Assembly (NCBI RefSeq): GCF_041929845.1
Contig: NZ_JBHEEH010000001.1
Location: 62,001-126,000, forward strand
Length of the DNA stretch: 64,000 nucleotides
Direction: 5' to 3'
From: Paenochrobactrum pullorum
GTDB taxonomy: Bacteria > Pseudomonadota > Alphaproteobacteria > Rhizobiales > Rhizobiaceae
Shown: in pieces, positions 42,871 to 52,691 of the stretch
How the letters are laid out: the number at the start of each line of letters is the position of its first letter
Position numbering within the stretch: the stretch's first letter is position 1
Translations under genes and position numbers: made by a program
The notes under the pieces: model-generated
The model's input: only the letters and a program-made list of their open reading frames with translations
The model's database searches: none
Told to the model about the DNA's origin: nothing

Positions 42871-44097
42871 TTAAAGATCGAGAACCAGACGTTCCGGATC
42901 TTCCAGGCTATCCTTGACGCGAACGAGGAAAGTCACGGCTTCCTTGCCATCAACGATACGGTGGTCATAAGACAGCGCCAGATACATCATCGGACGGATA
43001 ACGATCTGACCGCCGACAACAACCGGACGTTCTTGAATCTTGTGCATGCCGAGGATACCCGACTGCGGTGCATTAAGGATCGGCGACGACATCAGCGAGC
43101 CATAAACACCACCATTGGTGATGGTGAATGTGCCGCCCTGCATGTCAGCCACAGAAAGCGAACCATCACGGGCAGATTTGGCCAAACGTCCCAGTTCTTT
43201 TTCAACGCCTGCAATCGACAGCTGGTCAGCATCGCGGATAACCGGAACGACCAGACCTTTGTCGGTACCAACAGCCATCCCCACATGAGCGAAGTTCTTG
43301 TAGATGATGTCGTTGCCGTCGATCTCAGCGTTAACAGCCGGAATTTCTTTCAAAGCATGCGTTACAGCTTTGGTGAAGAAGCCCATAAAGCCGAGCTTCA
43401 CGCCGTGTTTCTTCTCAAAGATATCCTTGTAACGCTTGCGCAGATCCATAACCGCAGACATATCCACTTCGTTGTAAGTGGTGAGCATGGCGGCCGTGTT
43501 TTGCGCGTCTTTCAAACGACGTGCAATGGTCTGGCGCAGGCGGGTCATTTTCACGCGTTCTTCGCGCGCTTCATCACCGGCAGGTGAAGCTGCACGTGCA
43601 ACAGCAGGCGCAGCAACAGGTGCAGCAGCAATGCCCTTGGCGACGGCATCAAGCACATCACCTTTCAGCACCTGACCACGCTTGCCGGAACCGGCAACCT
43701 GATCAGCGGCAAGGCCGCTTTCAGCCAAAAGCTTGGCAGCAGATGGTGCTGGAGCCATTGCCGGGCCAGAGGATGCAAGGCCGGTTGACGCTGCAACAGG
43801 TGCAGCGGCAGTGGCAGGTGCGCTAGCTGCTGGTTTTGGTGCGGCTGCAACAGCTGCACCATCAGTGGAAATCTGGCCGAGAAGAGCGTTTACTTCAACA
43901 GTATCGCCTTCCTGTGCGGTGATTTCTGCCAGAACGCCGGCAACAGCAGCTGGAACTTCAATCGTAACTTTATCGGTTTCCAGTTCGACAAGCGGTTCAT
44001 CGAGAGCGACAGCTTCGCCGACTTTTTTGAACCATTTGCCAATGGTTGCCTCAGAGACGGATTCCCCAAGTGTAGGAACGCGGATTTCGGTGGCCAT
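42871..44097 (-). CDS. sucB: Oxoglutarate dehydrogenase E2, dihydrolipoyl succinyltransferase
   Basis: 408 aa from ATG 44097 (GGAAG upstream). One lipoyl domain (1-78, lipoyl Lys in ELETDKVTIEVPA), an Ala/Pro-rich linker (about 85-125), a peripheral subunit-binding domain (GPAMAPAPSAAKLLAESGL ... GKRGQVLKGDVL) and the catalytic trimer domain with SYDHRIVDGKEA. The linker composition is typical. It follows sucA by 57 bases. Confidence 0.96.
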   Translation of the reverse strand: MATEIRVPTLGESVSEATIGKWFKKVGEAVALDEPLVELETDKVTIEVPAAVAGVLAEITAQEGDTVEVNALLGQISTDGAAVAAAPKPAASAPATAAAPVAASTGLASSGPAMAPAPSAAKLLAESGLAADQVAGSGKRGQVLKGDVLDAVAKGIAAAPVAAPAVARAASPAGDEAREERVKMTRLRQTIARRLKDAQNTAAMLTTYNEVDMSAVMDLRKRYKDIFEKKHGVKLGFMGFFTKAVTHALKEIPAVNAEIDGNDIIYKNFAHVGMAVGTDKGLVVPVIRDADQLSIAGVEKELGRLAKSARDGSLSVADMQGGTFTITNGGVYGSLMSSPILNAPQSGILGMHKIQERPVVVGGQIVIRPMMYLALSYDHRIVDGKEAVTFLVRVKDSLEDPERLVLDL

Positions 44098-44154
44098 GGT
44101 TTTATCTTCCGTTGATCTCAAGTCTGAAAATTCTGATGAAAGGCGTCCGGCTCA

Positions 44155-47145
44155 TTAAGAGCCGAGCGCATCTTCAAGGAATGCTGCAAGCTGTTCCAGA
44201 TGTCTGGACATCAAGCCTGTTGCAGGTGATGCCGCAGCCGGACGGCCTGTATAACGGGCGCGCGGATATTTTGCATCAATATGCGCAAGTACCCATTCCA
44301 GATAAGGCTCGATGAACGACCAGGCGCCCATGTTCTTCGGCTCTTCCTGACACCAGACGATTTCCGCACCGCGGAAACGCGACAGTTCATTAATGAGCGC
44401 TTTTGCCGGGAACGGATAGAGCTGCTCGACGCGCAACAGATAGATGTCGTCGATACCGCGTCTTTCACGCTCTTCATAAAGATCATAATAGACCTTACCG
44501 GAGCAAAGAACCACACGACGGATTTTCGCATCTTTCTGTAGCTTGATCGGCTGGTCTTTCAGATATTGCGCATCATCCCACAACAAACGGTGGAAGGATG
44601 AATCACCTGAAAGTTCATTCAAGGTCGAAATGGCACGTTTGTGACGCAGCAATGACTTTGGTGTCATCATGATCAAAGGCTTGCGGAAATCACGCTTCAT
44701 CTGACGGCGCAGAATATGGAAGTAGTTGGCCGGTGTGGTGACATTGGCCACTTGCATATTATCTTCGGCACAAAGCTGGAGATAGCGCTCAAGACGGGCG
44801 GATGAATGCTCAGGCCCCTGACCTTCATAGCCATGCGGCAGAAGGCAAACCAGACCGGACATACGCAACCACTTACGCTCACCTGACGAGATGAACTGGT
44901 CAAACACCACCTGCGCACCGTTGGCAAAGTCACCAAACTGGGCTTCCCAAAGGGTCAAAGCGCGCGGATCAGACAGCGAATAACCATATTCGTAGCCAAG
45001 AACAGCTTCTTCCGAAAGCATCGAGTTGATGGCTTCGTAGATCGCTTGCCCTTTCTGAATATTATTCAGCGGAATGTAACGGTTCTGATTTTCCTGATCA
45101 TAAAGAACAGTGTGGCGCTGCGAGAAAGTGCCGCGCTCCACATCCTGACCGGAAAGACGGATCGGATTACCTTCAGTTACCAATGTAGCAAAAGCGAGCG
45201 ATTCTGCGGTTGCCCAGTCAATGCCCTCACCGCTTTCAATCATCTTGGCGCGGTTGTCGAGGAAACGCTGTACTGTGCGATGCACGTTGAAATCGCTTGG
45301 AACTTCAACCAGCTTCTTACCGATTTCTTTCAAAGCTTTCAGCGGCACGCCGGTTTTACCGCGGCGTTGCTCATCGGCATTATCTGCCGTGCGCAACCCT
45401 GTCCATGCACCATCCAGCCAGTCAGCCTTGTTGGGCTTATAGCTCTGACCTGCTTCAAACTCTTTTTCCAGATTTTCGCGCCACTGCGCTTTCAACTGGT
45501 CGACTTCTTCCTGTGTCACCAGACCTTCAGCAATCAGCTTGTCGCTATAGAGCTGCAAAGTGGTCTTGTGGGCACGGATTTCCTGATACATCAAAGGCTG
45601 TGTGAACGCAGGCTCATCGCCTTCGTTGTGACCAAAGCGACGGTAGCAGAACATATCAACCACAACTGGCTTGTGGAATGTCATGCGGTATTCGATCGCA
45701 ACTTTAGCTGCAAAAACAACAGCTTCCGGATCATCACCATTGACGTGGAAAATCGGCGCTTCGATCATCTTGGCCACATCGGATGGATATGGAGATGAAC
45801 GGGAGAAGGCCGGATTGGTGGTGAAACCGATCTGGTTGTTGATGATGAAGTGAACAGTACCGGCAACGCGGTGACCACGCAGACCGGACAACCCCAAGCA
45901 CTCGGCCACAACACCCTGACCGGCGAAAGCCGCATCACCATGAAGAAGCAATGGCAGCACTTTGGCGCGTTCTGTCAACGGCACCAGATCATCACGGGTG
46001 CGGCCAACAAGCAAATCCTGCTTGGCGCGGGCTTTACCCATCACAACCGGATTGACGATTTCAAGGTGCGACGGATTGGCGGTCAGCGACAAATGCACTT
46101 CATTACCGTCAAATTCACGGTCTGATGATGCACCCAAATGGTATTTAACGTCACCTGAACCTTCCACATCATCAGGCGCGTATGAACCGCCCTTGAATTC
46201 GTGGAAAATAGCGCGATGCGGCTTGCCCATTACCTGTGAAAGCACGTTAAGACGGCCACGGTGAGCCATACCAAACACAATTTCTTTCAAGCCCATCGAG
46301 CCGCCGCGCTTGATGATTTGCTCAAGAGCAGGGATCAGCGATTCACCGCCATCCAGACCAAAACGCTTGGTGCCTTTATATTTAACGTCGATGAACTGCT
46401 CAAAGCCTTCGGCTTCAACCAGTTTCGACAAAATTGCTTTTTTACCTTCAGGGGTAAAAGCAAAACCTTTATCCGGCCCTTCAATACGTTCCTGAATCCA
46501 GGCTTTTTCAACCGGATTGGAAATATGCATGAATTCCACACCCATAGTCGAGCAATAGGTGCGCTTCAAAATAGCCAGCATTTCCGGAATAGTGGCATAT
46601 TCCAGACCGAGCATATTATCGATAAAGATTTTTCGGTTGTAATCTGCCGGAGTGAAACCATAATTTTCAGGTTCCAGCTCGTTATAAGCATCCGGCTTTT
46701 CAGCAAGCCCAAGCGGATCCAGATTGGCATGCAAATGGCCACGCATACGATAAGCGCGGATCATCATGATTGCACGAACGGAATCACGCGCTGCCTGCGT
46801 GAGCTCTTCAGCAGTCAGTACTGCTTTCTCGCCTTTGTCCGACTTCGTTTTCAGTTTGTCTGTGACGTGTTTTTCAACATCCGACCAATTGCCGTCCAGC
46901 GCTGAAACCAATTCGCCGCTCTCAGCCAAAGGCCAATTCGGCTTTGTCCATGATGCGCCTTGCGCATTCTTGCGCACATCATCAGCATCATCATTCAGTT
47001 CTGAGAAGAAATCACGCCACTGCTGATCGACAGAGTTCGGATCATCCTGAAACTTAGCGTATAGTTCCTCAATATAGTCGGCATTGCCGCCGTAAAGGAA
47101 CGAAGTGAGGGCGAAAACGTCGTTAGCCTGTTCTTGCCTTGCCAT
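44155..47145 (-). CDS. sucA: Oxoglutarate dehydrogenase E1
   Basis: 996 aa, the usual alphaproteobacterial length. The thiamine diphosphate-dependent decarboxylase of the oxoglutarate dehydrogenase complex. It shows the N-terminal SFLYGGNADYIEELY, GMAHRGRLNVLSQVMGKP, LLHGDAAFAGQGVVAECL and the C-terminal transketolase-like strings VCLLPHGYEGQGPEHSSARLER and CQEEPKNMGAW. A GGATAAG precedes the ATG. A 270-base gap to sucD makes a separate promoter possible. Confidence 0.97.
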   Translation of the reverse strand: MARQEQANDVFALTSFLYGGNADYIEELYAKFQDDPNSVDQQWRDFFSELNDDADDVRKNAQGASWTKPNWPLAESGELVSALDGNWSDVEKHVTDKLKTKSDKGEKAVLTAEELTQAARDSVRAIMMIRAYRMRGHLHANLDPLGLAEKPDAYNELEPENYGFTPADYNRKIFIDNMLGLEYATIPEMLAILKRTYCSTMGVEFMHISNPVEKAWIQERIEGPDKGFAFTPEGKKAILSKLVEAEGFEQFIDVKYKGTKRFGLDGGESLIPALEQIIKRGGSMGLKEIVFGMAHRGRLNVLSQVMGKPHRAIFHEFKGGSYAPDDVEGSGDVKYHLGASSDREFDGNEVHLSLTANPSHLEIVNPVVMGKARAKQDLLVGRTRDDLVPLTERAKVLPLLLHGDAAFAGQGVVAECLGLSGLRGHRVAGTVHFIINNQIGFTTNPAFSRSSPYPSDVAKMIEAPIFHVNGDDPEAVVFAAKVAIEYRMTFHKPVVVDMFCYRRFGHNEGDEPAFTQPLMYQEIRAHKTTLQLYSDKLIAEGLVTQEEVDQLKAQWRENLEKEFEAGQSYKPNKADWLDGAWTGLRTADNADEQRRGKTGVPLKALKEIGKKLVEVPSDFNVHRTVQRFLDNRAKMIESGEGIDWATAESLAFATLVTEGNPIRLSGQDVERGTFSQRHTVLYDQENQNRYIPLNNIQKGQAIYEAINSMLSEEAVLGYEYGYSLSDPRALTLWEAQFGDFANGAQVVFDQFISSGERKWLRMSGLVCLLPHGYEGQGPEHSSARLERYLQLCAEDNMQVANVTTPANYFHILRRQMKRDFRKPLIMMTPKSLLRHKRAISTLNELSGDSSFHRLLWDDAQYLKDQPIKLQKDAKIRRVVLCSGKVYYDLYEERERRGIDDIYLLRVEQLYPFPAKALINELSRFRGAEIVWCQEEPKNMGAWSFIEPYLEWVLAHIDAKYPRARYTGRPAAASPATGLMSRHLEQLAAFLEDALGS

Positions 47146-47295
47146 AACTTATCCGGAGGCCGAGCCCCGTCTCCTCTTAGCAGTTCATCTTCGCGCGGGT
47201 TGAAATCTTCTCCCCTCACGCGGTCAGGGCGGAACTGTGCGGCACCCCTGACATCAAGACTATATAAAACTTCAAAAATCAGGCCGATTTAAGGG

Positions 47296-47334
47296 CAGTT
47301 TCATATAGATATTCAAATAGTTAGTCCGAAACTG
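47296..47334. promoter_or_regulatory. Inverted repeat upstream of sucA
   Basis: CAGTTTC (47296-47302) and GAAACTG (47328-47334), 25 bases apart, lie about 150-190 bases before the sucA start in the sucD-sucA gap. Seven-base arms may be chance; they are noted because mdh has a similar but longer arrangement. Confidence 0.25.
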
Positions 47335-47415
47335 AGAAATCTCGCTTTATTGCGCAAATCCCGGCACCAGCTTAAAAGCCGGAACCGGGAAATATTTAAC
47401 GAGAGCCGTTCATCC

Positions 47416-48318
47416 TCAGCCCTTCAGCACTTCAACGAGCGTCTTGCCAAGCTGTGCCGGTGATGGTGATACCCGGATACCCGCAGCTTCCATCGCAGCA
47501 ATCTTGTCTTCCGCTCCGCCTTTACCGCCGGAGATGACGGCACCGGCGTGACCCATGGTGCGGCCTGGAGGTGCGGTGCGGCCTGCAATAAAGCCAACCA
47601 TTGGCTTTTTACGGCCGCGCTTGGCTTCGTCAGCGATGAACTGTGCAGCTTCTTCTTCAGCCGAACCACCGATTTCACCGATCATGACGATCGACTTGGT
47701 TTCATCATCAGCCAAGAACATTTCCAGCATGTCGATGAATTCAGTACCCTTCACAGGGTCGCCGCCAATACCAACAGCAGTTGTTTGGCCGAGGCCTTCA
47801 TTGGAGGTCTGGAACACGGCTTCATAAGTCAGTGTACCCGAACGCGACACAACGCCAACCGAACCTTTTTTGAAGATATTGCCCGGCATAATGCCGATTT
47901 TGCATTCTTCAGGGGTCAGGATGCCCGGGCAGTTAGGGCCGATGAGACGTGATTTTGAACGGATCAGACGATCCTTCACACGTACCATATCCATAACCGG
48001 AATACCTTCGGTGATGCAGACGATGAGGCCGATTTCAGCTTCAATGGCTTCGATAATAGCATCAGCGGCACCTGCCGGCGGAACGTAAATCACGGAAGCA
48101 TCAGCTTGTGTACGCTCTTTGCCTTCTGCAACGCTTGCAAAAATCGGCAGAGTTTCGCCACCTGCACCAGTCCAGGTTTCACCACCCTTTTTCGGGTGAA
48201 TACCGCCAACCATCTGGGTGCCGTAATAAGCCAGCGCCTGTTCGGTGTGGAATGTACCGGTTTTACCGGTCAGACCCTGTACGAGAACCTTGGTGTCCTT
48301 GTTGATCAGAATGGACAT
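47416..48318 (-). CDS. sucD: Succinyl-CoA synthetase alpha subunit
   Basis: 300 aa. With SucC it converts succinyl-CoA to succinate while making ATP or GTP. The N-terminal CoA-binding region has VQGLTGKTGTFHTEQALAYG-like order, and the phosphorylated His lies in MGHAGAVISGGKGGAEDKI. IGPNCPGILTPEECKIGIMPG is conserved. It starts three bases after the sucC stop. Confidence 0.97.
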   Translation of the reverse strand: MSILINKDTKVLVQGLTGKTGTFHTEQALAYYGTQMVGGIHPKKGGETWTGAGGETLPIFASVAEGKERTQADASVIYVPPAGAADAIIEAIEAEIGLIVCITEGIPVMDMVRVKDRLIRSKSRLIGPNCPGILTPEECKIGIMPGNIFKKGSVGVVSRSGTLTYEAVFQTSNEGLGQTTAVGIGGDPVKGTEFIDMLEMFLADDETKSIVMIGEIGGSAEEEAAQFIADEAKRGRKKPMVGFIAGRTAPPGRTMGHAGAVISGGKGGAEDKIAAMEAAGIRVSPSPAQLGKTLVEVLKG

Positions 48319-48321
48319 GCC

Positions 48322-49518
48322 TCAATTTCCCTTCACTGCTGCGACGATTTTCTGCGCCGCATCGTCGAGATCGTCAGCTGAAATAACATTCAGACCGCTC
48401 TCGTTGATGATTTTCTTACCCAGTTCCACATTGGTGCCTTCAAGACGAACAACGAGAGGAACTTTCAGACCAACTTCCTTAACAGCCGCAATCACGCCTT
48501 CTGCGATGATATCGCATTTCATGATACCGCCGAAGATGTTGACCAGAATGCCTTCAACAGCCGGATCAGCTGTGATGATCTTGAAAGCTGCGGTTACTTT
48601 TTCTTTGGTAGCGCCGCCGCCAACATCGAGGAAGTTTGCAGGTTCTGCACCGTAAAGCTTAATGATATCCATGGTGGCCATTGCAAGGCCTGCACCATTG
48701 ACCATGCAGCCGATGTTGCCATCAAGCGCTACATAAGCCAGATCATATTTCGATGCTTCGATTTCCTTGGCATCTTCTTCGCTTGTATCACGCAGTTCCA
48801 GAATATCTGCATGACGGAACAAAGCGTTGCCATCAAACGATACTTTGGCATCCAGCACGCGCATGCGGCCGTCTGTCATGACGATAAGCGGGTTGATTTC
48901 CAACAGGCTCATGTCTTTTTCAGTGAAGGCTTTGTAAAGAACAGGGAAGAGCTTCAGTGCATCTTCACGTGCTTCACCTTCAAGCTTCAGCGCATCAGCA
49001 AGCTTGTTTGCATCTTCTGCAGTCACACCATCTTCAGGTGCAATCGCAACATTGATGATTTTTTCAGGTGTTGCTTCTGCAACAGCTTCAATATCCATAC
49101 CGCCTTCAGTGGAAACCACGAATGCAGGACGGCCAACGGTGCGGTCAATCAGGATCGAGAGATACAATTCGCGCTCAATGTCTGCACCATCTTCGATGTA
49201 CAAACGATTAACCTGCTTACCGGCAGGACCGGTCTGGGCGGTTACCAGTGTATTGCCGAGCATTTCTTTGGCATTGGCAACAACTTCTTCAACCGATTTG
49301 GCAAGGCGTACACCGCCCTTTGCATCGGGCCCAAGTTCTTTGAACTTGCCCTTACCGCGACCACCTGCGTGGATCTGGCTCTTGACCACATAAAGCGGAC
49401 CAGGAAGCGTTTTTGCCCATTCTTCCGCCTGTTCAACGGAATAAACAGCCACACCATTGGCGATTGGCGCGCCGAACGAGTGCAGCAGACGCTTGGCCTG
49501 ATATTCATGAATATTCAT
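48322..49518 (-). CDS. sucC: Succinyl-CoA synthetase beta subunit
   Basis: 398 aa. ATP-grasp subunit binding nucleotide and succinate: MNIHEYQAKRLLHSFGAP at the start, KSQIHAGGRGKGKFKELG, LEINPLIVMTDGRM and the GGGATKEKVTAAFK and VNIFGGIMKCD strings of the C-terminal domain. It is co-transcribed with sucD. A terminator-like hairpin lies between it and mdh. Confidence 0.97.
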   Translation of the reverse strand: MNIHEYQAKRLLHSFGAPIANGVAVYSVEQAEEWAKTLPGPLYVVKSQIHAGGRGKGKFKELGPDAKGGVRLAKSVEEVVANAKEMLGNTLVTAQTGPAGKQVNRLYIEDGADIERELYLSILIDRTVGRPAFVVSTEGGMDIEAVAEATPEKIINVAIAPEDGVTAEDANKLADALKLEGEAREDALKLFPVLYKAFTEKDMSLLEINPLIVMTDGRMRVLDAKVSFDGNALFRHADILELRDTSEEDAKEIEASKYDLAYVALDGNIGCMVNGAGLAMATMDIIKLYGAEPANFLDVGGGATKEKVTAAFKIITADPAVEGILVNIFGGIMKCDIIAEGVIAAVKEVGLKVPLVVRLEGTNVELGKKIINESGLNVISADDLDDAAQKIVAAVKGN

Positions 49519-49574
49519 CTGGATGTCCTTTGCGGATTTCCCGATCCCTTGTTTTCAAGGATCGTTTCAGAAAA

Positions 49575-49613
49575 AGCTTAAAAATGGCCAGCGATACCAC
49601 CGGCCATTTTCAG
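49575..49613 (-). terminator. Terminator or attenuator between mdh and sucC
   Basis: On the minus strand AAAATGGCC (49610-49602) and GGCCATTTT (49589-49581) pair around a 12-base loop, followed by further T residues. It lies eight bases after the mdh stop and before sucC, so some read-through or a separate suc promoter is needed. Confidence 0.65.
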
Positions 49614-49617
49614 CAAA

Positions 49618-50580
49618 TTACTTGAGTGCTGGCGCAATACCCTTACAAGCATCGCAAAGACCGGCAACGGAAGCGACCGACTTTTCGAACTCGGCTTTTT
49701 CAGCTTCGTTCATTTCGATCTCGATAACGCGCTCAACACCGTTGGCACCAATGATGGTCGGCACACCGACATACATATCGTTGACGCCATATTGACCGGT
49801 AAGCTGTGCTGCCACAGGCAGAACGCGCTTTTTGTCCTTCAGGTAGGATTCAGCCATCTGGATGGCAGAAGAAGCAGGTGCGTAGAATGCAGAACCGGTC
49901 TTCAGCAGACCAACGATTTCCGCACCGCCGTCACGGGTACGCTGAACGATCTGGTCCAGCTTTTCCTGGCTTGTCCAGCCCATCTTCACCAGATCCGGCA
50001 AAGGAATACCGGCAACAGTGGAGTAGCGGGTCAGCGGAACCATGGTGTCGCCGTGGCCGCCCAGCACGAATGCTGTGACGTCTTCAACGGAAACTTTGAA
50101 TTCTTCGGAAAGGAAGTAGCGGAAACGTGCGCTATCCAGCACACCGGCCATACCTACAACCTTGTTGGCCGGCAGACCGGAGAATTTCTGCAATGCCCAA
50201 ACCATCGCATCGAGCGGGTTGGTGATGCAGATAACAAAAGCGTCGGGTGCGTACTGCTTAATGCCGGCACCAACCTGCTCCATAACCTTCAGGTTGATAC
50301 CCAAAAGATCATCGCGGCTCATGCCTGGCTTACGTGGTACACCTGCGGTCACGATTACAACATCAGCGCCTGCGATGTCCTTATAATCGTTGGTACCGGA
50401 ATAATTCGCATCAAAACCATCAACAGGTGACGATTCTGCAATATCAAGCCCCTTACCCTGCGGGATACCTTCAGCAATATCGAACAATACGACATCACCG
50501 AGTTCTTTCAGACCGGCCAAGTGAGCCAGCGTACCGCCGATCATACCAGAACCAATTAGGGCAATCTTGCTGCGTGCCAT
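49618..50580 (-). CDS. mdh: Malate dehydrogenase
   Basis: 320 aa from ATG 50580 (GAGGAAG upstream); the open frame to 50625 has no support. An LDH-like NAD malate dehydrogenase: IALIGSGMIGGTLAHLA, the NAD-specifying Asp in VVLFDIAEGIPQGKGLDI, catalytic Asp in VVGMAGVLDSARFR and His in LGGHGDTMVPL. First gene of the mdh-suc cluster. A long inverted repeat lies 112-160 bases upstream. Confidence 0.97.
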   Translation of the reverse strand: MARSKIALIGSGMIGGTLAHLAGLKELGDVVLFDIAEGIPQGKGLDIAESSPVDGFDANYSGTNDYKDIAGADVVIVTAGVPRKPGMSRDDLLGINLKVMEQVGAGIKQYAPDAFVICITNPLDAMVWALQKFSGLPANKVVGMAGVLDSARFRYFLSEEFKVSVEDVTAFVLGGHGDTMVPLTRYSTVAGIPLPDLVKMGWTSQEKLDQIVQRTRDGGAEIVGLLKTGSAFYAPASSAIQMAESYLKDKKRVLPVAAQLTGQYGVNDMYVGVPTIIGANGVERVIEIEMNEAEKAEFEKSVASVAGLCDACKGIAPALK

Positions 50581-51430
50581 GTCAGTTTCTTCCTCAAGCT
50601 GTGATTCACAGAAACGCCGAAACATGCTCCGGCGACAGCCCGGAAATAGCTTTAGCGCTGATGCTCACTAAGCCCTTTCCGGGAATAACTCAACTAATAA
50701 ATTTCACCTCAATGATTTCAATCGGTTAGATTTATTAGTTCTTACGTAAACGTCAAAATTTTGATTCTCCAAACAGCATTTTTCTGTGTCGGATTTCAAA
50801 ATTTCCATCGAAGTAGTGCGGGAAAATTTCAGCAAAATTGTGACCTCCAGACATCTTTCCGGACGGGTTCAAAATCTGAAACAGACAGCTGTTTCATGCT
50901 GTTAGCAGATCTTCGAATTGCTCAGACCTCCCAAGTTCAAAATGGAATTTTTACGTGACATCCCACTCAAATTCCAATCAATCTGTGGCTTGCACCCTGA
51001 CTGATGTTTCAACTCCCGTATAAAAACCGCAAAACTTCGATTTCCATACATCCAAACTTTAAAACGCTGCTTACAAACCTCCTGCAAGCACGCGCCCATG
51101 CCGGACAACGCTATACATCCGATAAAGCTGGAATAAATTCCAGCCCGACCAAAGCATTAAAGCAGCTTTATAAGACAAATATGAAACCGGCCTTTGTCTT
51201 TTAAAAACTACAGCACTATCAGTATAATAAAGCTGCCGCGCTCCAGCATCAGCCAAAGCGCTTAGGCTCAGTCATTCACGACATTGATAAAACATGCCAA
51301 AAAGACGGAAAAACCGGCTCTTGGGCAAATTTATTTTTCGTAGAATAGAGCAGTTAGCATAAAATCACAACCGGCGGGCACCCTGCTCCGCTCAACCTGC
51401 TTTTACAGTCATTCAGGCTGCAATTCTGGT
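50581..51430. other. Long intergenic region upstream of mdh
   Basis: 850 bases with no convincing gene. Frames of 60-70 codons on both strands overlap each other and look random. It holds the inverted repeat at 50692-50740, the shared word TTCAATCGGTTA (50717-50728) and a hairpin GAAACAG/CTGTTTC at 50878-50895 without a T-run. The rest is AT-rich and unstructured; a small RNA cannot be excluded. Confidence 0.5.
50692..50740. promoter_or_regulatory. 11-base inverted repeat upstream of mdh
   Basis: AACTAATAAAT (50692-50702) and ATTTATTAGTT (50730-50740) are exact reverse complements, 27 bases apart. The arms and the word TTCAATCGGTTA between them suggest a regulator-binding region for the mdh-suc cluster. 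No regulator is known to me for this sequence. Confidence 0.4.
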
Positions 51431-52588
51431 CTATGCGAGCTCAACTGCTGCTAGATATTCCGCACTCTGCATTTCAAATAAACGTGATGCTGTCCGGTCA
51501 AATTCAAAAGCTTCCGTGCCGGAACGGGCAACATAAAGTTTCTCAGGCGCGGCATCAGCCGAGACAAACAATTTTGCGTGATGATCGTATAAAGTATCGA
51601 TCAACAGAATGAAGCGCTTGGCTTCATTGCGCTTGGGCAAATCCAGCACCGGCACGTGATCGAGAAATATAGTCGGAAATTTACTGACAATGGCAATATA
51701 ATCAGCAGCAGCCAATGGCTTGGCGCACAATTCATCAAAGGAAAACCGTGCAGCACCGTCAACACTGCGTGAAGCTACAATTTCACGCCCTTTGATGCGG
51801 ATAATCGCCTGTTCTTCCTTTGCCCCGCCTTTTTGCGCTTCCCATGCTGCATCCATCTGCATGTCAGCATCGCTACTTAAGGGCGAAAGATAAACCGGCT
51901 GGAGATCGAGTTTTTCCAAACGATAATCGGTGCGTGAATCCAAATTGATCACCCGCACATATTGCTTCAGCAAAGAGATAAACGGCAAAAAGAGCTGCCG
52001 GTTCAAGCCATTACGATAAAGATTATCCGGTGCCACATTGGAAGTGGCGATCAGCACCACACCACGTTCGAAAAGGGCTGCAAACAAACGCGACAAAATC
52101 ATCGCATCGGTAATATCGGTGACAGTAAATTCATCAAAACACAAAACCCATGCCTGCTCGATTAGCGCATCAGCCACCGGCGGGATCGGGTCTTCGATTT
52201 TGGTAGTACCGTTTTTAAATGCCTGACGATGAGCATGAATACGATCATGCACATCCGCCATAAAATCATTAAAATGCGCACGACGTTTACGCTCGACTGG
52301 CAAAAGCTGAAAGAACATATCCATCAGCATGGTTTTGCCGCGTCCGACTTCTCCATGGACATATAGCCCCTGAATAATGGCCTGCGTTTGTTTATTGCGC
52401 CCGAACAACCATCCAAGCGCACTCGATTTGCGTGATAATCGCTTATTGCAAATATTTATAATCAGCTGATCATAAAGATCGGTCAATTCAAGCTGGGCGG
52501 GATCCATATCCACATCACCGGCTTGAACCATTGCTTCATAGCGCTCGCGCACAGAAGGGAAAGCCTTCAAATTGCCATCAAAAGACAT
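51431..52588 (-). CDS. zapE: Cell-division ATPase ZapE (AFG1 family)
   Basis: 385 aa. An AAA-type ATPase that in E. coli associates with the Z ring, and whose mitochondrial relative AFG1 handles respiratory subunits. Walker A is in GEVGRGKTMLMDMFF, Walker B in VLCFDEFTVTDITDAMIL, and sensor IATSNVAPDNLYRNGLNRQLFLPFI is the family signature. Length is normal. It lies 103 bases downstream of omp19 on the same strand. Confidence 0.93.
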   Translation of the reverse strand: MSFDGNLKAFPSVRERYEAMVQAGDVDMDPAQLELTDLYDQLIINICNKRLSRKSSALGWLFGRNKQTQAIIQGLYVHGEVGRGKTMLMDMFFQLLPVERKRRAHFNDFMADVHDRIHAHRQAFKNGTTKIEDPIPPVADALIEQAWVLCFDEFTVTDITDAMILSRLFAALFERGVVLIATSNVAPDNLYRNGLNRQLFLPFISLLKQYVRVINLDSRTDYRLEKLDLQPVYLSPLSSDADMQMDAAWEAQKGGAKEEQAIIRIKGREIVASRSVDGAARFSFDELCAKPLAAADYIAIVSKFPTIFLDHVPVLDLPKRNEAKRFILLIDTLYDHHAKLFVSADAAPEKLYVARSGTEAFEFDRTASRLFEMQSAEYLAAVELA

Positions 52589-52691
52589 ATCAAAACTAGT
52601 GCCCTATTTGTGCTATTTCAGGGAACGAATGAAAGCTCCCTGACATGACAACCTTTTGCTTTGTTTTCACACAGCCAATCGACAAGCGATA

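Noticed and set aside
46261..46905. 214-codon plus-strand frame opposite sucA, with similar ones opposite sucB, ftsK and lpdA
   Set aside because: Antisense shadows of well-conserved genes; sequences are Cys/His/Phe-rich in the way such shadows usually are.
51004..51204. 66-codon frame upstream of mdh, plus strand
   Set aside because: No ribosome site, no recognisable motif, and it overlaps equally long minus-strand frames.
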